Counted from the first letter of the stretch, positions 1 to 5,474 are shown. The stretch is 7,163 nucleotides of DNA from Nitriliruptoraceae bacterium (GCA_007123425.1 SKLC01000159.1:1-7163); one strand, 5' to 3'. Notes: generated from the letters alone by a model not told the origin. Numbers and translations are program-made.

Positions 1-268
1 CGCACCAGACCACCACGGCGGGGCCCGTCTCGACCTCCTCGTCGGGGCCCAGCACCCCCTCGGCCGCGGCGCCCACCAGCACCTCGGGCTCGAGCCGGGT
101 CTCGACCGCCGCGCCCACCGATGCCAGCTCCTCGGCGTGCTCCGCGGCCACGAGCACCACCACGAGGTCGGGCGAGGCGGCACCCAGCGAGACGCCGGCG
201 GCGTCGGCCGCCTCCGCGGCCGCCAGATCGGCTTCCTCGGTGCGGGACATCGCCGCCGCTACGCGCAT
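1..268 (-). CDS. FIST N-terminal domain sensor protein (5' part, runs off left edge)
   Basis: This is the first 89 codons of a minus-strand gene whose 3' end lies outside the window. Visible features match the start of FIST_N proteins: an opening MRVAAAMSRTEEADLAAA, a hydrophobic strand with PDLVVVLVAAEH at residues 33-44, the glycine-rich LVGAAAEGVLG at 64-74 (the usual 'GCSAEGVIG' position) and EVETGPAVVVW at 78-88. FIST domains are predicted intracellular sensory domains, thought to bind small ligands such as amino acids, usually as FIST_N plus FIST_C. The start at 268 was preferred over the in-frame ATG at 250 because family members begin 'MRFAxAxS', and GAGG lies 8 nt upstream of it. Codons are strongly GC-ending. 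The ligand is unknown, and the missing C-terminus could carry further domains. No signal peptide or membrane segment is visible. Confidence 0.75.
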   Translation of the reverse strand, partial: MRVAAAMSRTEEADLAAAEAADAAGVSLGAASPDLVVVLVAAEHAEELASVGAAVETRLEPEVLVGAAAEGVLGPDEEVETGPAVVVWC

Positions 269-389
269 CGCGCCATCCTCGGCCCCGGCGTCGGGACCAC
301 GGGTCGTCAGCCTGAAGGGTCGGCGGACCTGGGAGCCAGGGCGCCGGGGTGCGCGCCCAGCCTACGCCCGACGGCAGCCGACCGACGCG

Positions 390-461
390 GGGTCGCGACG
401 GGCCGAACGCCGTCGCTGGTGCCTGCGCCGCACCCGAGTGCGCGACGAGCGTTCGCGACCC
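390..461 (-). other. Long composite hairpin upstream of the FIST gene
   Basis: Nested complementary arms are seen directly: GGGTCG (390-395) with CGACCC (456-461), CGAACGC (404-410) with GCGTTCG (449-455), CGTCGC (411-416) with GCGACG (442-447), and GGTGC (418-422) with GCACC (430-434) around a 7-nt loop. That gives 24 pairs, interrupted by an 8-nt bulge on one side, a 7-nt bulge on the other and two single-nucleotide bulges. It lies between a GATAAT hexamer (465-470, minus strand) and the FIST start, so it could sit at the 5' end of the FIST transcript as a stability or translation-control structure. GC-rich DNA gives chance hairpins, so the function is inferred. Confidence 0.35.
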
Positions 462-464
462 ACC

Positions 465-485
465 ATTATCGTGCGTGCCACGCAC
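465..485 (-). promoter_or_regulatory. Operator-like palindrome beside a GATAAT -10-like hexamer
   Basis: GTGCGTG (471-477) and CACGCAC (479-485) form a perfect 7+1+7 palindrome. On the minus strand it is followed at once by GATAAT (470-465), one mismatch from the TATAAT consensus. Transcription from here would start near 458 and read toward the FIST gene, leaving a leader of about 190 nt. The palindrome would occupy the spacer between -35 and -10, a common place for a repressor site. No good -35 hexamer is visible at 16-18 nt spacing, so the promoter call is weak. The palindrome itself is certain. Confidence 0.3.
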
Positions 486-509
486 AGGGCGGCACACCTC
501 GGCCGAAAG

Positions 510-532
510 CGTCGTTCACTTGGGTAACGACG
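510..532. repeat. Short inverted repeat CGTCGTT-N9-AACGACG
   Basis: CGTCGTT (510-516) and AACGACG (526-532) are perfect inverted arms separated by 9 nt. The element lies in the gene-free stretch between the FIST gene and the candidate small RNA, just upstream of the latter on the plus strand. It could be a regulator-binding dyad or a minor hairpin. It has no T-tract and is not a convincing terminator. Confidence 0.25.
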
Positions 533-559
533 GTCCGCCCCTGACCGTCGTGAGCGCGC

Positions 560-703
560 CCACACATGTCCGACGCCCCATCGGACGGGCGCGACGGCAC
601 GACACCTTCCCCCAGAGGGTCGTGCCCCGCCGGTTGACGCCGTGCCCCGCGCGTCCCGGCTTCGGACCCCCGGCTCTTCGGAGCCGGGGGTCCACTCTTT
701 GCG
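560..703 (+). ncRNA. Candidate small RNA with C-rich hairpin loops (6C-like)
   Basis: Three hairpins follow one another on the plus strand in a stretch with no protein gene. Hairpin 1 pairs GTCCGA (568-573) with TCGGAC (581-586) around the C-rich loop CGCCCCA. Hairpin 2 pairs GGCACGAC (596-603) with GTCGTGCC (619-626) around a loop holding five consecutive Cs (609-613). Hairpin 3 is a 13-bp terminator-like stem at 664-693. Two hairpins with C-run loops followed by a terminator is the architecture of the actinobacterial 6C small RNA, whose loops are thought to pair with G-rich mRNA sites. The similarity is structural and from memory: loop 1 has only four Cs in a row and loop 2 five. No convincing promoter hexamers were found upstream (a TTGGGT at 520-525 is weak). 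The 5' end is approximate. On the opposite strand the region could instead be part of a long FIST leader. Confidence 0.42.
664..703 (+). terminator. Strong GC hairpin with TTCG tetraloop, likely intrinsic terminator
   Basis: GGACCCCCGGCTC (664-676) pairs perfectly over 13 bp with GAGCCGGGGGTCC (681-693) around a TTCG tetraloop, an unusually stable cap. On the plus strand it is followed by ACTCTTT, a short imperfect T-tract of the kind tolerated in high-GC Actinomycetota. On the minus strand no T-run follows. The plus orientation therefore fits best and implies a transcript ending here. It could also block GNAT read-through from the other side. Confidence 0.6.
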
Positions 704-851
704 TCGTGGTCGGGCCCGCCGCCGGCCTCGCGGAGCCGCGACGACGGGACGTGATCGCGGCTACGGACGGACCGGGGCCACGAGCCGCGGCGATGGACGT
801 GGTCCGGCGGCTACATGGCCGAGGCCGCGGCGACGGGCAGGGCGAGGACGG

Positions 852-1367
852 CTACGGGACGGGGCGGCGGACTCGAACCCGCTCGACGCGCTGGCCGTCG
901 TGCTCGGTCACGGCCCGCTCCCCGTCCTCGACCCAGCCCCGCTCGGCGAAGAAGCGGCGGGCGCGCTCGTTGGCCTCGGGCACCCAGGTGGTGAGCTCGA
1001 CGAAGTCCAGCTCCTCCGCCCGGTCGACGACCTCGTCGAGGAGCTCGGTGGCCAGCCCCCGCCCCCACGCGTCGGGGGTGAGGAACAGCGCCTGCAGCTC
1101 GCCGGTCGTGGGCGTGGTCCCGCGATCCCGGGTCCGCCCGAGCGCGGCGAAGCCCACCACGGCGCCGGCGTCGATGACGACGTGGAGCTCGCGGTCGGCC
1201 CCGGGGTCGCGCAGCTCCTCGCGCCAGGCCTCGGCGCGCTCACCCGGATCGAGCGCGTCGAGCCACTCGTCGGCGAGGCGCCCGCGGTGCACGGCCTGCC
1301 AGGCCCGCACCTCCACGGACCCGAGCGCGTCCGCGTCGGTCAGGTTGGCGCGTCGCACGGTTCGCAT
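852..1367 (-). CDS. GNAT-family N-acetyltransferase
   Basis: This 171-residue protein has the usual size of a single-domain GNAT enzyme, which transfers the acetyl group of acetyl-CoA to an amine. The N-terminal helix has the common 'AW...HRG.L.DEWLDAL' pattern (residues 22-39). Strand 4 and motif A lie at 90-114, with the acetyl-CoA pyrophosphate loop in TPDAWGRGLA (97-106), matching the R/Q-x-x-G-x-G/A pattern. Motif B with 'N..A..FF...GW' lies at 132-145. No membrane segment or signal peptide is seen, so it should be cytosolic. The acceptor cannot be read from sequence. The start is well supported: GGGAGG lies 7 nt upstream of the ATG. It appears to be a single-gene unit, with the closest upstream feature a dead IS fragment. 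The C-terminus RVRRPVP is short and basic. Confidence 0.88.
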   Translation of the reverse strand: MRTVRRANLTDADALGSVEVRAWQAVHRGRLADEWLDALDPGERAEAWREELRDPGADRELHVVIDAGAVVGFAALGRTRDRGTTPTTGELQALFLTPDAWGRGLATELLDEVVDRAEELDFVELTTWVPEANERARRFFAERGWVEDGERAVTEHDGQRVERVRVRRPVP

Positions 1368-1405
1368 CTGCTGTCCTCCCGCCCGAGGTCGAGGCTACGA
1401 CCACG

Positions 1406-1445
1406 CCCACCCGGCCGCACCCCACCCCACCTGACCCTGACTCCC
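1406..1445 (-). other. Putative G-quadruplex motif in the GNAT leader
   Basis: On the minus strand six G-tracts of three or four occur in 40 nt, at 1445-1443, 1437-1435, 1428-1425, 1423-1420, 1412-1410 and 1408-1406. The intervening loops are 5, 6, 1, 7 and 1 nt. This meets the canonical G3+N1-7 quadruplex pattern with tracts to spare. It ends 38 nt before the GNAT start codon, so it would lie in the promoter or 5' leader of that gene. The pattern is seen directly; folding and any regulatory role are inferred. Confidence 0.35.
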
Positions 1446-1499
1446 GGACCGCTCGCCGAGCGGGCGGCCGCGCCCAGCGAGCGACGGCCGCCCGAGAGC

Positions 1500-1561
1500 C
1501 GGCATGCACCAACAATCTGGAACCTCCGCGTCTACCTGGGATCAGATAACGCTCGGCGAAA
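1500..1561. other. Compositionally distinct patch beside the IS fragment
   Basis: About 1500-1575 is visibly less GC-rich than its surroundings, roughly mid-50s percent by eye against about 70%. It abuts the truncated end of the OrfA relic at 1562. I recognise no protein in it: the only plus-strand ATG frame (1503-1643) is 46 codons with no ribosome binding site. It may be leftover insertion-sequence or other foreign DNA, possibly including the scar where the rest of the IS was lost. Confidence 0.25.
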
Positions 1562-1771
1562 TCACGGCGAGATCTGGGCTTCCCCCGGCGCCGAGGTGGC
1601 CGGGCCATCGTCGCGGCGGCCCTCAACGATGTCGGCCTGCTTGACCCAGTTGCGCACGGCCTCGGTCGAGCAGCCCATGTCCTCGGCCACGTCGCGCACG
1701 GTCGTCTTCTCGTCCAGGCGGTAGAGCTCGACCGCCCTGTCACGGAACTGCTATGGGCAGACCCTGCCCAC
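1562..1771 (-). pseudogene. IS3-family transposase OrfA fragment, stop at codon 7, 3'-truncated
   Basis: Reading the minus strand from GTG at 1771, preceded by a fine AGGAGG site 5 nt upstream, gives VGRVCP, then TAG (1753-1751), then QFRDRAVELYRLDEKTTV and RDVAEDMGCSTEAVRNWVKQ. This is the N-terminal helix-turn-helix of IS3-type OrfA (HTH_Tnp_1), which binds the terminal repeats of the element. Intact relatives have a tyrosine-containing 'PYP.QFRDRAV' at this point, so the TAG probably replaced a sense codon or arose by a small indel. After 'ADIVEGRRDDGPAT' similarity ends and the frame stops at 1562, so the leucine-zipper part of OrfA and all of OrfB (the DDE catalytic subunit) are missing. 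No downstream start would restore a useful protein. The gene is dead. Confidence 0.72.
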
Positions 1772-1840
1772 GCCTTCCTCCTGTCGGCCAGGACCCGTGT
1801 CCCAACCTCACAGGTGTCCGTGCCCCCCGGGGGAGCCCCA
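1562..1840 (-). mobile_element. Remnant of an IS3-family element, left end only
   Basis: The OrfA relic is preceded, on its own strand, by about 70 nt that look like the subterminal end of an IS3-type element: a GGACACCTGTGAGG stretch (about 1818-1805), then GGACACGGGTCCT, then the ribosome binding site. The outer end is probably near the self-complementary GC block at 1822-1839, about 30 nt from the diguanylate cyclase stop codon. No matching right terminal repeat or target duplication was identified in the window. The family assignment rests on the OrfA helix-turn-helix; the element boundary is approximate. Confidence 0.4.
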
Positions 1841-1849
1841 AGGGTCGAA

Positions 1850-1865
1850 ACCGTCTTTGAGACGT
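1850..1865 (-). terminator. Weak hairpin just after the diguanylate cyclase gene
   Basis: CGTCT (1852-1856) and AGACG (1860-1864) form a 5-bp stem with a 3-nt loop, starting about 5 nt after the cyclase stop codon. On the minus strand GTTTCGA follows. The stem is short and the T-run only three long, so this is at best a weak terminator. Confidence 0.2.
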
Positions 1866-1869
1866 GGAG

Positions 1870-2997
1870 TCACCTCTGCCCGGGGGGCCTGTGTGGCAGG
1901 TCGGTTGCCTGGGCCTCGTCGGGAAAGATCAGGTCGGGGATGCTGACGACACGGTTGCGGCCGTCGCTCTTGGCGGTGTACATGGCAAGGTCCGCGCGAC
2001 GTAGCAGCGCCCGCACGTCGTCATCGGGCCGCAGGCTGACCACCCCGAAGCTCGCGGTGACCGCCACACCAGCCTGGTGCATGGGGGCGATTGCGATCGC
2101 GTGGCGACAACGCTCCGCCAACGAACACGCGGCCTGATGGCCGGTGTTGGGGACCAGCAGCAGGAACTCCTCGCCGCCCCACCGGCCGAGCAGATCAGCG
2201 TCGCGGATCGTCGCCTGCACCCGATCGACGGTCTCTACCAGCACCCGATCGCCGACCTCGTGCCCGAGGGCGTCGTTGATGTCCTTGAAGTGATCGAGGT
2301 CGAGCAGCACGACCGAGAGCGGCTGGCCGTAGCGGCGAGCCTGCGAGACCAAGCGCACGAGTTCGTCATCCAGGCGGCGACGGTTGGCCACACCCGTCAA
2401 GGGGTCCGTGGTCACCTGCAGCTGCATCAGCTCCGCCGCCGCGCGGGCAGCAGCCAACTGCTCCATATTGCGCGCGAGCACCCACACCACGGCGATCAAC
2501 GTCGCGTGGCCCACCGGCATGAACACCATCAGCTCCGACACGCCCAGCTCCGCCAGCATGCCGCGTGAGAGGGACGCCCCGAGGCCGAGATACAGCAGCA
2601 CGAACCCGGCCCCGCTCACCTGCGCCCCGCGACGGGTCCCGAACGCCAGAAACGAGAGCGAGAACACGATCCCGAACCAGCCCAGGACCACGACCACCGA
2701 GACGCCGAGGTTCTCTGGGCGTGCCACGAGCTCGGCTTCCCAGCTCACGAGGCGACCGAACAGCAGCGCCGCCATCGAGCCGACCAGCCATACTCCCACC
2801 ACACGCAGCGGCAGCCGGCGGATGACGACGCCAACGGCCAGCACGCTGTGGACGACGACGATCGTCGGGAAGGTGACCCGCCGGAACGCATCGGTGGCGC
2901 CCACGACGACCCACAGGACCACCACGGCCACCAGCACGCCCACGAGTACCACGAGATAGGCCCACCGCACCGGGCGGCTGTCAGCTTCATCCCACAT
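1870..2997 (-). CDS. Membrane-anchored diguanylate cyclase (GGDEF domain)
   Basis: This 375-residue protein is predicted to make the second messenger cyclic di-GMP from two GTP. The N-terminal half is hydrophobic, with about six membrane segments (roughly 13-33, 42-59, 65-84, 99-119, 126-142, 155-175). A short helix (176-195) leads to a complete GGDEF domain at 193-353. It has the entry motif DPLTGVANRR (198-207), metal/GTP residues in DLDHFKDIND (233-242), GH (245-246), the active-site GGEEF (274-278) and the downstream SFGV (316-319). RDAD (265-268), five residues before GGEEF, matches the RxxD inhibitory site, so product feedback inhibition is expected. There is no EAL domain. The membrane part does not match a sensor fold I can name; its ligand is unknown. 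The ATG at 2997 has only a distant GAGAGG (12 nt), so the start could be off by a few codons. It is likely monocistronic. Confidence 0.92.
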   Translation of the reverse strand: MWDEADSRPVRWAYLVVLVGVLVAVVVLWVVVGATDAFRRVTFPTIVVVHSVLAVGVVIRRLPLRVVGVWLVGSMAALLFGRLVSWEAELVARPENLGVSVVVVLGWFGIVFSLSFLAFGTRRGAQVSGAGFVLLYLGLGASLSRGMLAELGVSELMVFMPVGHATLIAVVWVLARNMEQLAAARAAAELMQLQVTTDPLTGVANRRRLDDELVRLVSQARRYGQPLSVVLLDLDHFKDINDALGHEVGDRVLVETVDRVQATIRDADLLGRWGGEEFLLLVPNTGHQAACSLAERCRHAIAIAPMHQAGVAVTASFGVVSLRPDDDVRALLRRADLAMYTAKSDGRNRVVSIPDLIFPDEAQATDLPHRPPGQR

Positions 2998-3306
2998 CGG
3001 CGCGACACACCTCTCGAGTCCATCCCCGGGCGGCCAGATCGACCGTCACCGCCGACCAGCCGGCCCACTCGCGGAGGACCCTCGCATCAGGTCCCCTCCC
3101 GGACGTCGGCCCATCACGGGTCCGCCTTGACCTGCGCCAGCCAGTCTCGTTGATGGCCGCGCGGTCGGGACCGTGCGCGAGCGAAGCCCCTCCATGAAGC
3201 TCCCATGATGGCAAGCCGCGACCACCCCGGGTCGAGACGCACACCCCCAGTGACCATCAAGCCCTGGGCAAGCCACGATGAGGTTGAAGGCGCGGAAGCC
3301 GATCGC
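2998..3306. other. Gene-free gap between the cyclase and the ABC permease
   Basis: No credible gene is seen in these 309 nt. The overlapping minus-strand frames here are Arg/Gly/Pro-rich and match nothing I know. It must carry the cyclase promoter and the end of the ABC operon transcript, but no clear -10/-35 pair or strong terminator is visible. A weak CCCAG/CTGGG dyad lies near 3248-3270. Confidence 0.4.
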
Positions 3307-4098
3307 TCAGGCGGTGGCGATGTCACGCCGTCGGAAGAGGGGCACGGCGGCGGCAACGAACGCGACGGCGGTCAGAGCGAGCCAGACGAAGCCCACCGGG
3401 ACGGTTCCACCGACGGGTCCCGGGCCGATGGCCTGGGTGAAGGGCGAGAGTGGCTGCCAGGGCTCGACCGCGGCCACGAGGGCGCCGACGACGTGCAAGG
3501 CATAGGCCGCCACCGCCAGGGTGCCGGACACGGCGAGCGCCAGGGCCCGACGCCCGGTGGCGGCGCCCACGCCCAGAGCCAGCCAGCCGTGTTGGATGCC
3601 GATGAGCACCATGGCGACGGTACCGATCGTGGCGTGTGCGACCGGGATGCCCATGTCCATCACGGCTGACGCCACCACCGTGGCGATGAACAGCACGGCA
3701 CCGAGTGCGATGATCCCGGTGGCCAGAGCGGCTGCCTTGTGCAGCAGGAGTCGTGTCCTGGAGAGCGGGCCGACGATGACCACCTCGAGGATGCCGTCCT
3801 GCTCTTCGCCGGCGGTCAGCCGCGCGCCCCGTCCGATGCCGTAGGCGATGAACAGGCCCGGCAGGATGATGCTGAACAGCTCGGCATTGAGAAAGCCCGC
3901 GCCCGTGGCCATGGCCTCGACGTCGAACAGCCGTTGGATCGCCTCGGGGTAGGCGGCCAGCAGGTCCTGTTCGAACATGTCGCGCACCGACGGCCACAGC
4001 GCGGCCATCAGCAGCACCAGCACCGCAATCGCGGCGCCCCAGCCGACCAGCGCCCGTCGCTGGTCACGCAGCGTCTTGAGGAAGGCGTTGGCGAACAC
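3307..4098 (-). CDS. ABC-2 type exporter permease
   Basis: This 263-residue integral membrane protein has about six predicted segments (roughly 17-36, 72-90, 122-146, 155-178, 184-209, 232-255). A short basic cytoplasmic N-terminus and the C-terminal FRRRDI agree with the positive-inside rule. The family hallmark is in the first cytoplasmic loop: EEQDGILEVVIVGPLSRTR (98-116), then LLLHK, the 'E-x-x-G-T-L-E-x-L...P-x-S-R' motif of ABC-2 permeases that contacts the ATPase. Residues 37-71 form an amphipathic stretch between segments 1 and 2. The start is GTG at 4098, one nucleotide after the ATPase stop codon, with GAGGAGG running over that stop. The two are therefore translationally coupled and form one exporter. 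The substrate (drug, lipid, peptide or other) cannot be told. Confidence 0.88.
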   Translation of the reverse strand: MFANAFLKTLRDQRRALVGWGAAIAVLVLLMAALWPSVRDMFEQDLLAAYPEAIQRLFDVEAMATGAGFLNAELFSIILPGLFIAYGIGRGARLTAGEEQDGILEVVIVGPLSRTRLLLHKAAALATGIIALGAVLFIATVVASAVMDMGIPVAHATIGTVAMVLIGIQHGWLALGVGAATGRRALALAVSGTLAVAAYALHVVGALVAAVEPWQPLSPFTQAIGPGPVGGTVPVGFVWLALTAVAFVAAAVPLFRRRDIATA

Positions 4099-4099
4099 C

Positions 4100-4990
4100 T
4101 CACCCCTCCTCGGCGTAGTAGGCGAGGAAGATCTCCTCGAGGTCGGCCTCGTGGGAGACCACGTCGTCCACCCGATAGGGAGCGAGCGCAGCGATGAGGT
4201 CGGCGGTGGAGCCCTCGACGGTCAGCTGCGCGATCGTTCCGTCGGCATGGACCTCCTGCACGCCCGGGACGCCGGCGAGCATCGCCTCCGGCACCTCGTG
4301 GGCGAAGATCAGGTCGATGCGTCGCAGGGCCCTTGCCTTGAGGTTCTCCACGGAGTCGACGGTGGCCAGGTGCCCCTCTCGGAGGATCCCGACCATGTCG
4401 GCCACCGCCTCCACCTCCGTCAGGATGTGCGAGGACAGCAGGAGCGTGCGGCCGGCGTCGCGCGCCTCACGTACCAGCGCGAGGAACTCACGCTGCATCA
4501 GCGGATCCAGGCCGGCGGTGGGCTCGTCGAGGATCAGCAGCTCCGGCTCGTTCATGAACGCCTGGATGATCCCGACCTTCTGCCGGTTGCCGTGCGACAG
4601 CGCCCCGATCCGCCTGGTCAGGTCCAGATCGAGCCGCTTCGCGAGCAGTTCGACGGCCTGCCAGTCCACGCCCCCACGCAGGTTGCCGAGGTAGCGCAGG
4701 TACTGACCGCCGGTGAGATCCGGGTACGCCTTGAAGTCCCCGGGCAGATAGCCGACGCGTCGCTGGACCTCGTCGGGGTCCGCGGCCAGGTCGATCCCCA
4801 GGACCTCTGCGCGCCCGTGCGTGGGACGCAGCAGGCCGACCAGCAACCGGATCGCGGTGGTCTTGCCCGCTCCGTTCGGGCCCAGGCAGCCGAACACGAT
4901 GCCCGGCGGCACCTGCAGGTCGAGCGACTCGAGCCCTACGATGTGCCCGTAGTGCTTCGACAGCCCGGACGTGCGGATCACCGGATCCAT
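4100..4990 (-). CDS. ABC transporter ATP-binding subunit (exporter, DrrA/CcmA-like)
   Basis: This 296-residue ATPase drives the adjacent permease. It has Walker A GPNGAGKTT (37-45, Lys43), the signature loop LSHGNRQK (131-138), Walker B LLILDEPTAGLD (151-162, Glu156 catalytic) and the switch His188 in SSHI. The Q-loop reads YLPGDF (81-86), with Gly in place of Gln. The signature is HGNRQ rather than SGGQ. Both changes are common in this antibiotic/lipid-exporter subgroup. A C-terminal domain (about 215-296) follows, ending in the typical 'LEEIFLAYYAEEG'. ATG at 4990 was chosen because MDPVIRTSGLSKHYG is the usual N-terminus and GGAG lies 8 nt upstream. An in-frame ATG at 5155 would add 55 Gly/Pro/Arg-rich residues with no counterpart in the family. 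No repressor gene lies next to the operon. Confidence 0.92.
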   Translation of the reverse strand: MDPVIRTSGLSKHYGHIVGLESLDLQVPPGIVFGCLGPNGAGKTTAIRLLVGLLRPTHGRAEVLGIDLAADPDEVQRRVGYLPGDFKAYPDLTGGQYLRYLGNLRGGVDWQAVELLAKRLDLDLTRRIGALSHGNRQKVGIIQAFMNEPELLILDEPTAGLDPLMQREFLALVREARDAGRTLLLSSHILTEVEAVADMVGILREGHLATVDSVENLKARALRRIDLIFAHEVPEAMLAGVPGVQEVHADGTIAQLTVEGSTADLIAALAPYRVDDVVSHEADLEEIFLAYYAEEG

Positions 4991-5292
4991 ATCGTTCACT
5001 CCACGCCGCTCGCTCGAAGCGCGCGCCTCAGACCAGTGTCCTGCGTACCCCTCGAGGTCCCAGAGGCGAACGACCGCCGGCGGCGGCCCGAAGGGCCCAG
5101 CGCCCGAGGATGGCCACGCCACCCGAGGCGGCGTAGAGCCTGCGCGTTCCGCCACAGGGCAGCCTCAACGGCAGCAGCGTCGCGTCGCCGTCGTCTTGAC
5201 CTCGCCGCGATGCTGCGCTGCCATGACCAGGTCTGCGCCGCCTGCACGGTCCCCGTGAGCCGCAACACGCTGCTCCGAGAGCTGCTCGCTCG
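4991..5292. other. Gap upstream of the ABC operon with an unassigned plus-strand coding-like patch
   Basis: No gene can be assigned with confidence. On the plus strand, the frame from ATG 5210 to about 5348 has very GC-biased third positions. It reads MLRCHDQVCAACTVPVSRN and then TLLRELLARYADEQESGALT, which looks more like real protein than the Arg-rich shadows around it. It has no ribosome binding site and merges into DNA antisense to the antitoxin fragment. It may be a scrap of a lost gene. On the minus strand, a 91-codon frame (4996-5268) ends at the ATPase ribosome binding site but resembles nothing known. The ABC operon promoter should be in this gap; no clear hexamers were found. Confidence 0.25.
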
Positions 5293-5474
5293 CTACGCCG
5301 ACGAGCAGGAGAGCGGAGCCCTCACCGACGCGGTGACCTGTGCCTCCGTAGAGGTTGCGACCCGCAGCATCTGGCGACGCAGTACCCGGTGCGCGACAGG
5401 CCCAGGCGACGGGCCTTGTCCTCGATCGCCGCCACGACCTCATCGGGGACGCCTCGGTTCAGCACGTCTGGCAT
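5293..5474 (-). pseudogene. VapB/FitA-type ribbon-helix-helix antitoxin, frameshifted, no toxin
   Basis: From ATG 5474 the minus strand reads MPDVLNRGVPDEVVAAIEDK and then ARRLGLSRTGY, the N-terminal ribbon-helix-helix DNA-binding domain of VapB/FitA-like antitoxins (compare 'MPDVLIRDVPDEVVAAIDAKARRLGLSRTEYLRR'). Just after that tyrosine (near 5381) the frame is off by one. Dropping to the neighbouring frame restores LRRQMLRVATSTEAQVTAS, exactly the expected continuation, so one nucleotide has probably been lost. Unshifted, the frame runs on to a 50-codon product ending at 5322 with a foreign Cys/Arg-rich tail. The restored frame ends at 5293 before the usual toxin-binding C-terminus is complete. 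Normally such a gene is followed by a PIN-domain RNase toxin (VapC); none is present. It overlaps the last 35 nt of the upstream permease frame. A sequencing error could mimic the frameshift, but not the missing toxin. Confidence 0.7.

Noticed and set aside
866..882. Sequence resembling a tRNA T-arm (GGTTCGAGTCC on the minus strand)
   Set aside because: It encodes the C-terminal residues of the GNAT protein. The T-stem does not pair properly, and no anticodon arm or acceptor stem surrounds it.
349..1434. Long plus-strand open frame over the GNAT gene and its flanks, and a second one at 642-1724
   Set aside because: Both are rich in Arg, Pro, Ser and Gly, match no family, and run antisense to the clear GNAT gene. 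Long antisense frames are usual in GC-rich DNA.
1503..1643. Small plus-strand frame MHQQSGTSASTWDQITLGEI in the less GC-rich patch
   Set aside because: It is only 46 codons, has no ribosome binding site, and its second half is antisense to the OrfA relic. Nothing supports translation.
2987..3276. Overlapping minus-strand frames (2987-3244, 3046-3276) upstream of the cyclase
   Set aside because: They have low-complexity Arg/Gly composition, no ribosome binding site and no recognisable motif, and they overlap one another in different frames.
4991..5155. N-terminal extension of the ABC ATPase to an ATG at 5155
   Set aside because: The 55 extra residues are Gly/Pro/Arg-rich, absent from the family, and lack a ribosome binding site. 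The ATG at 4990 has GGAG 8 nt upstream and the canonical N-terminus.
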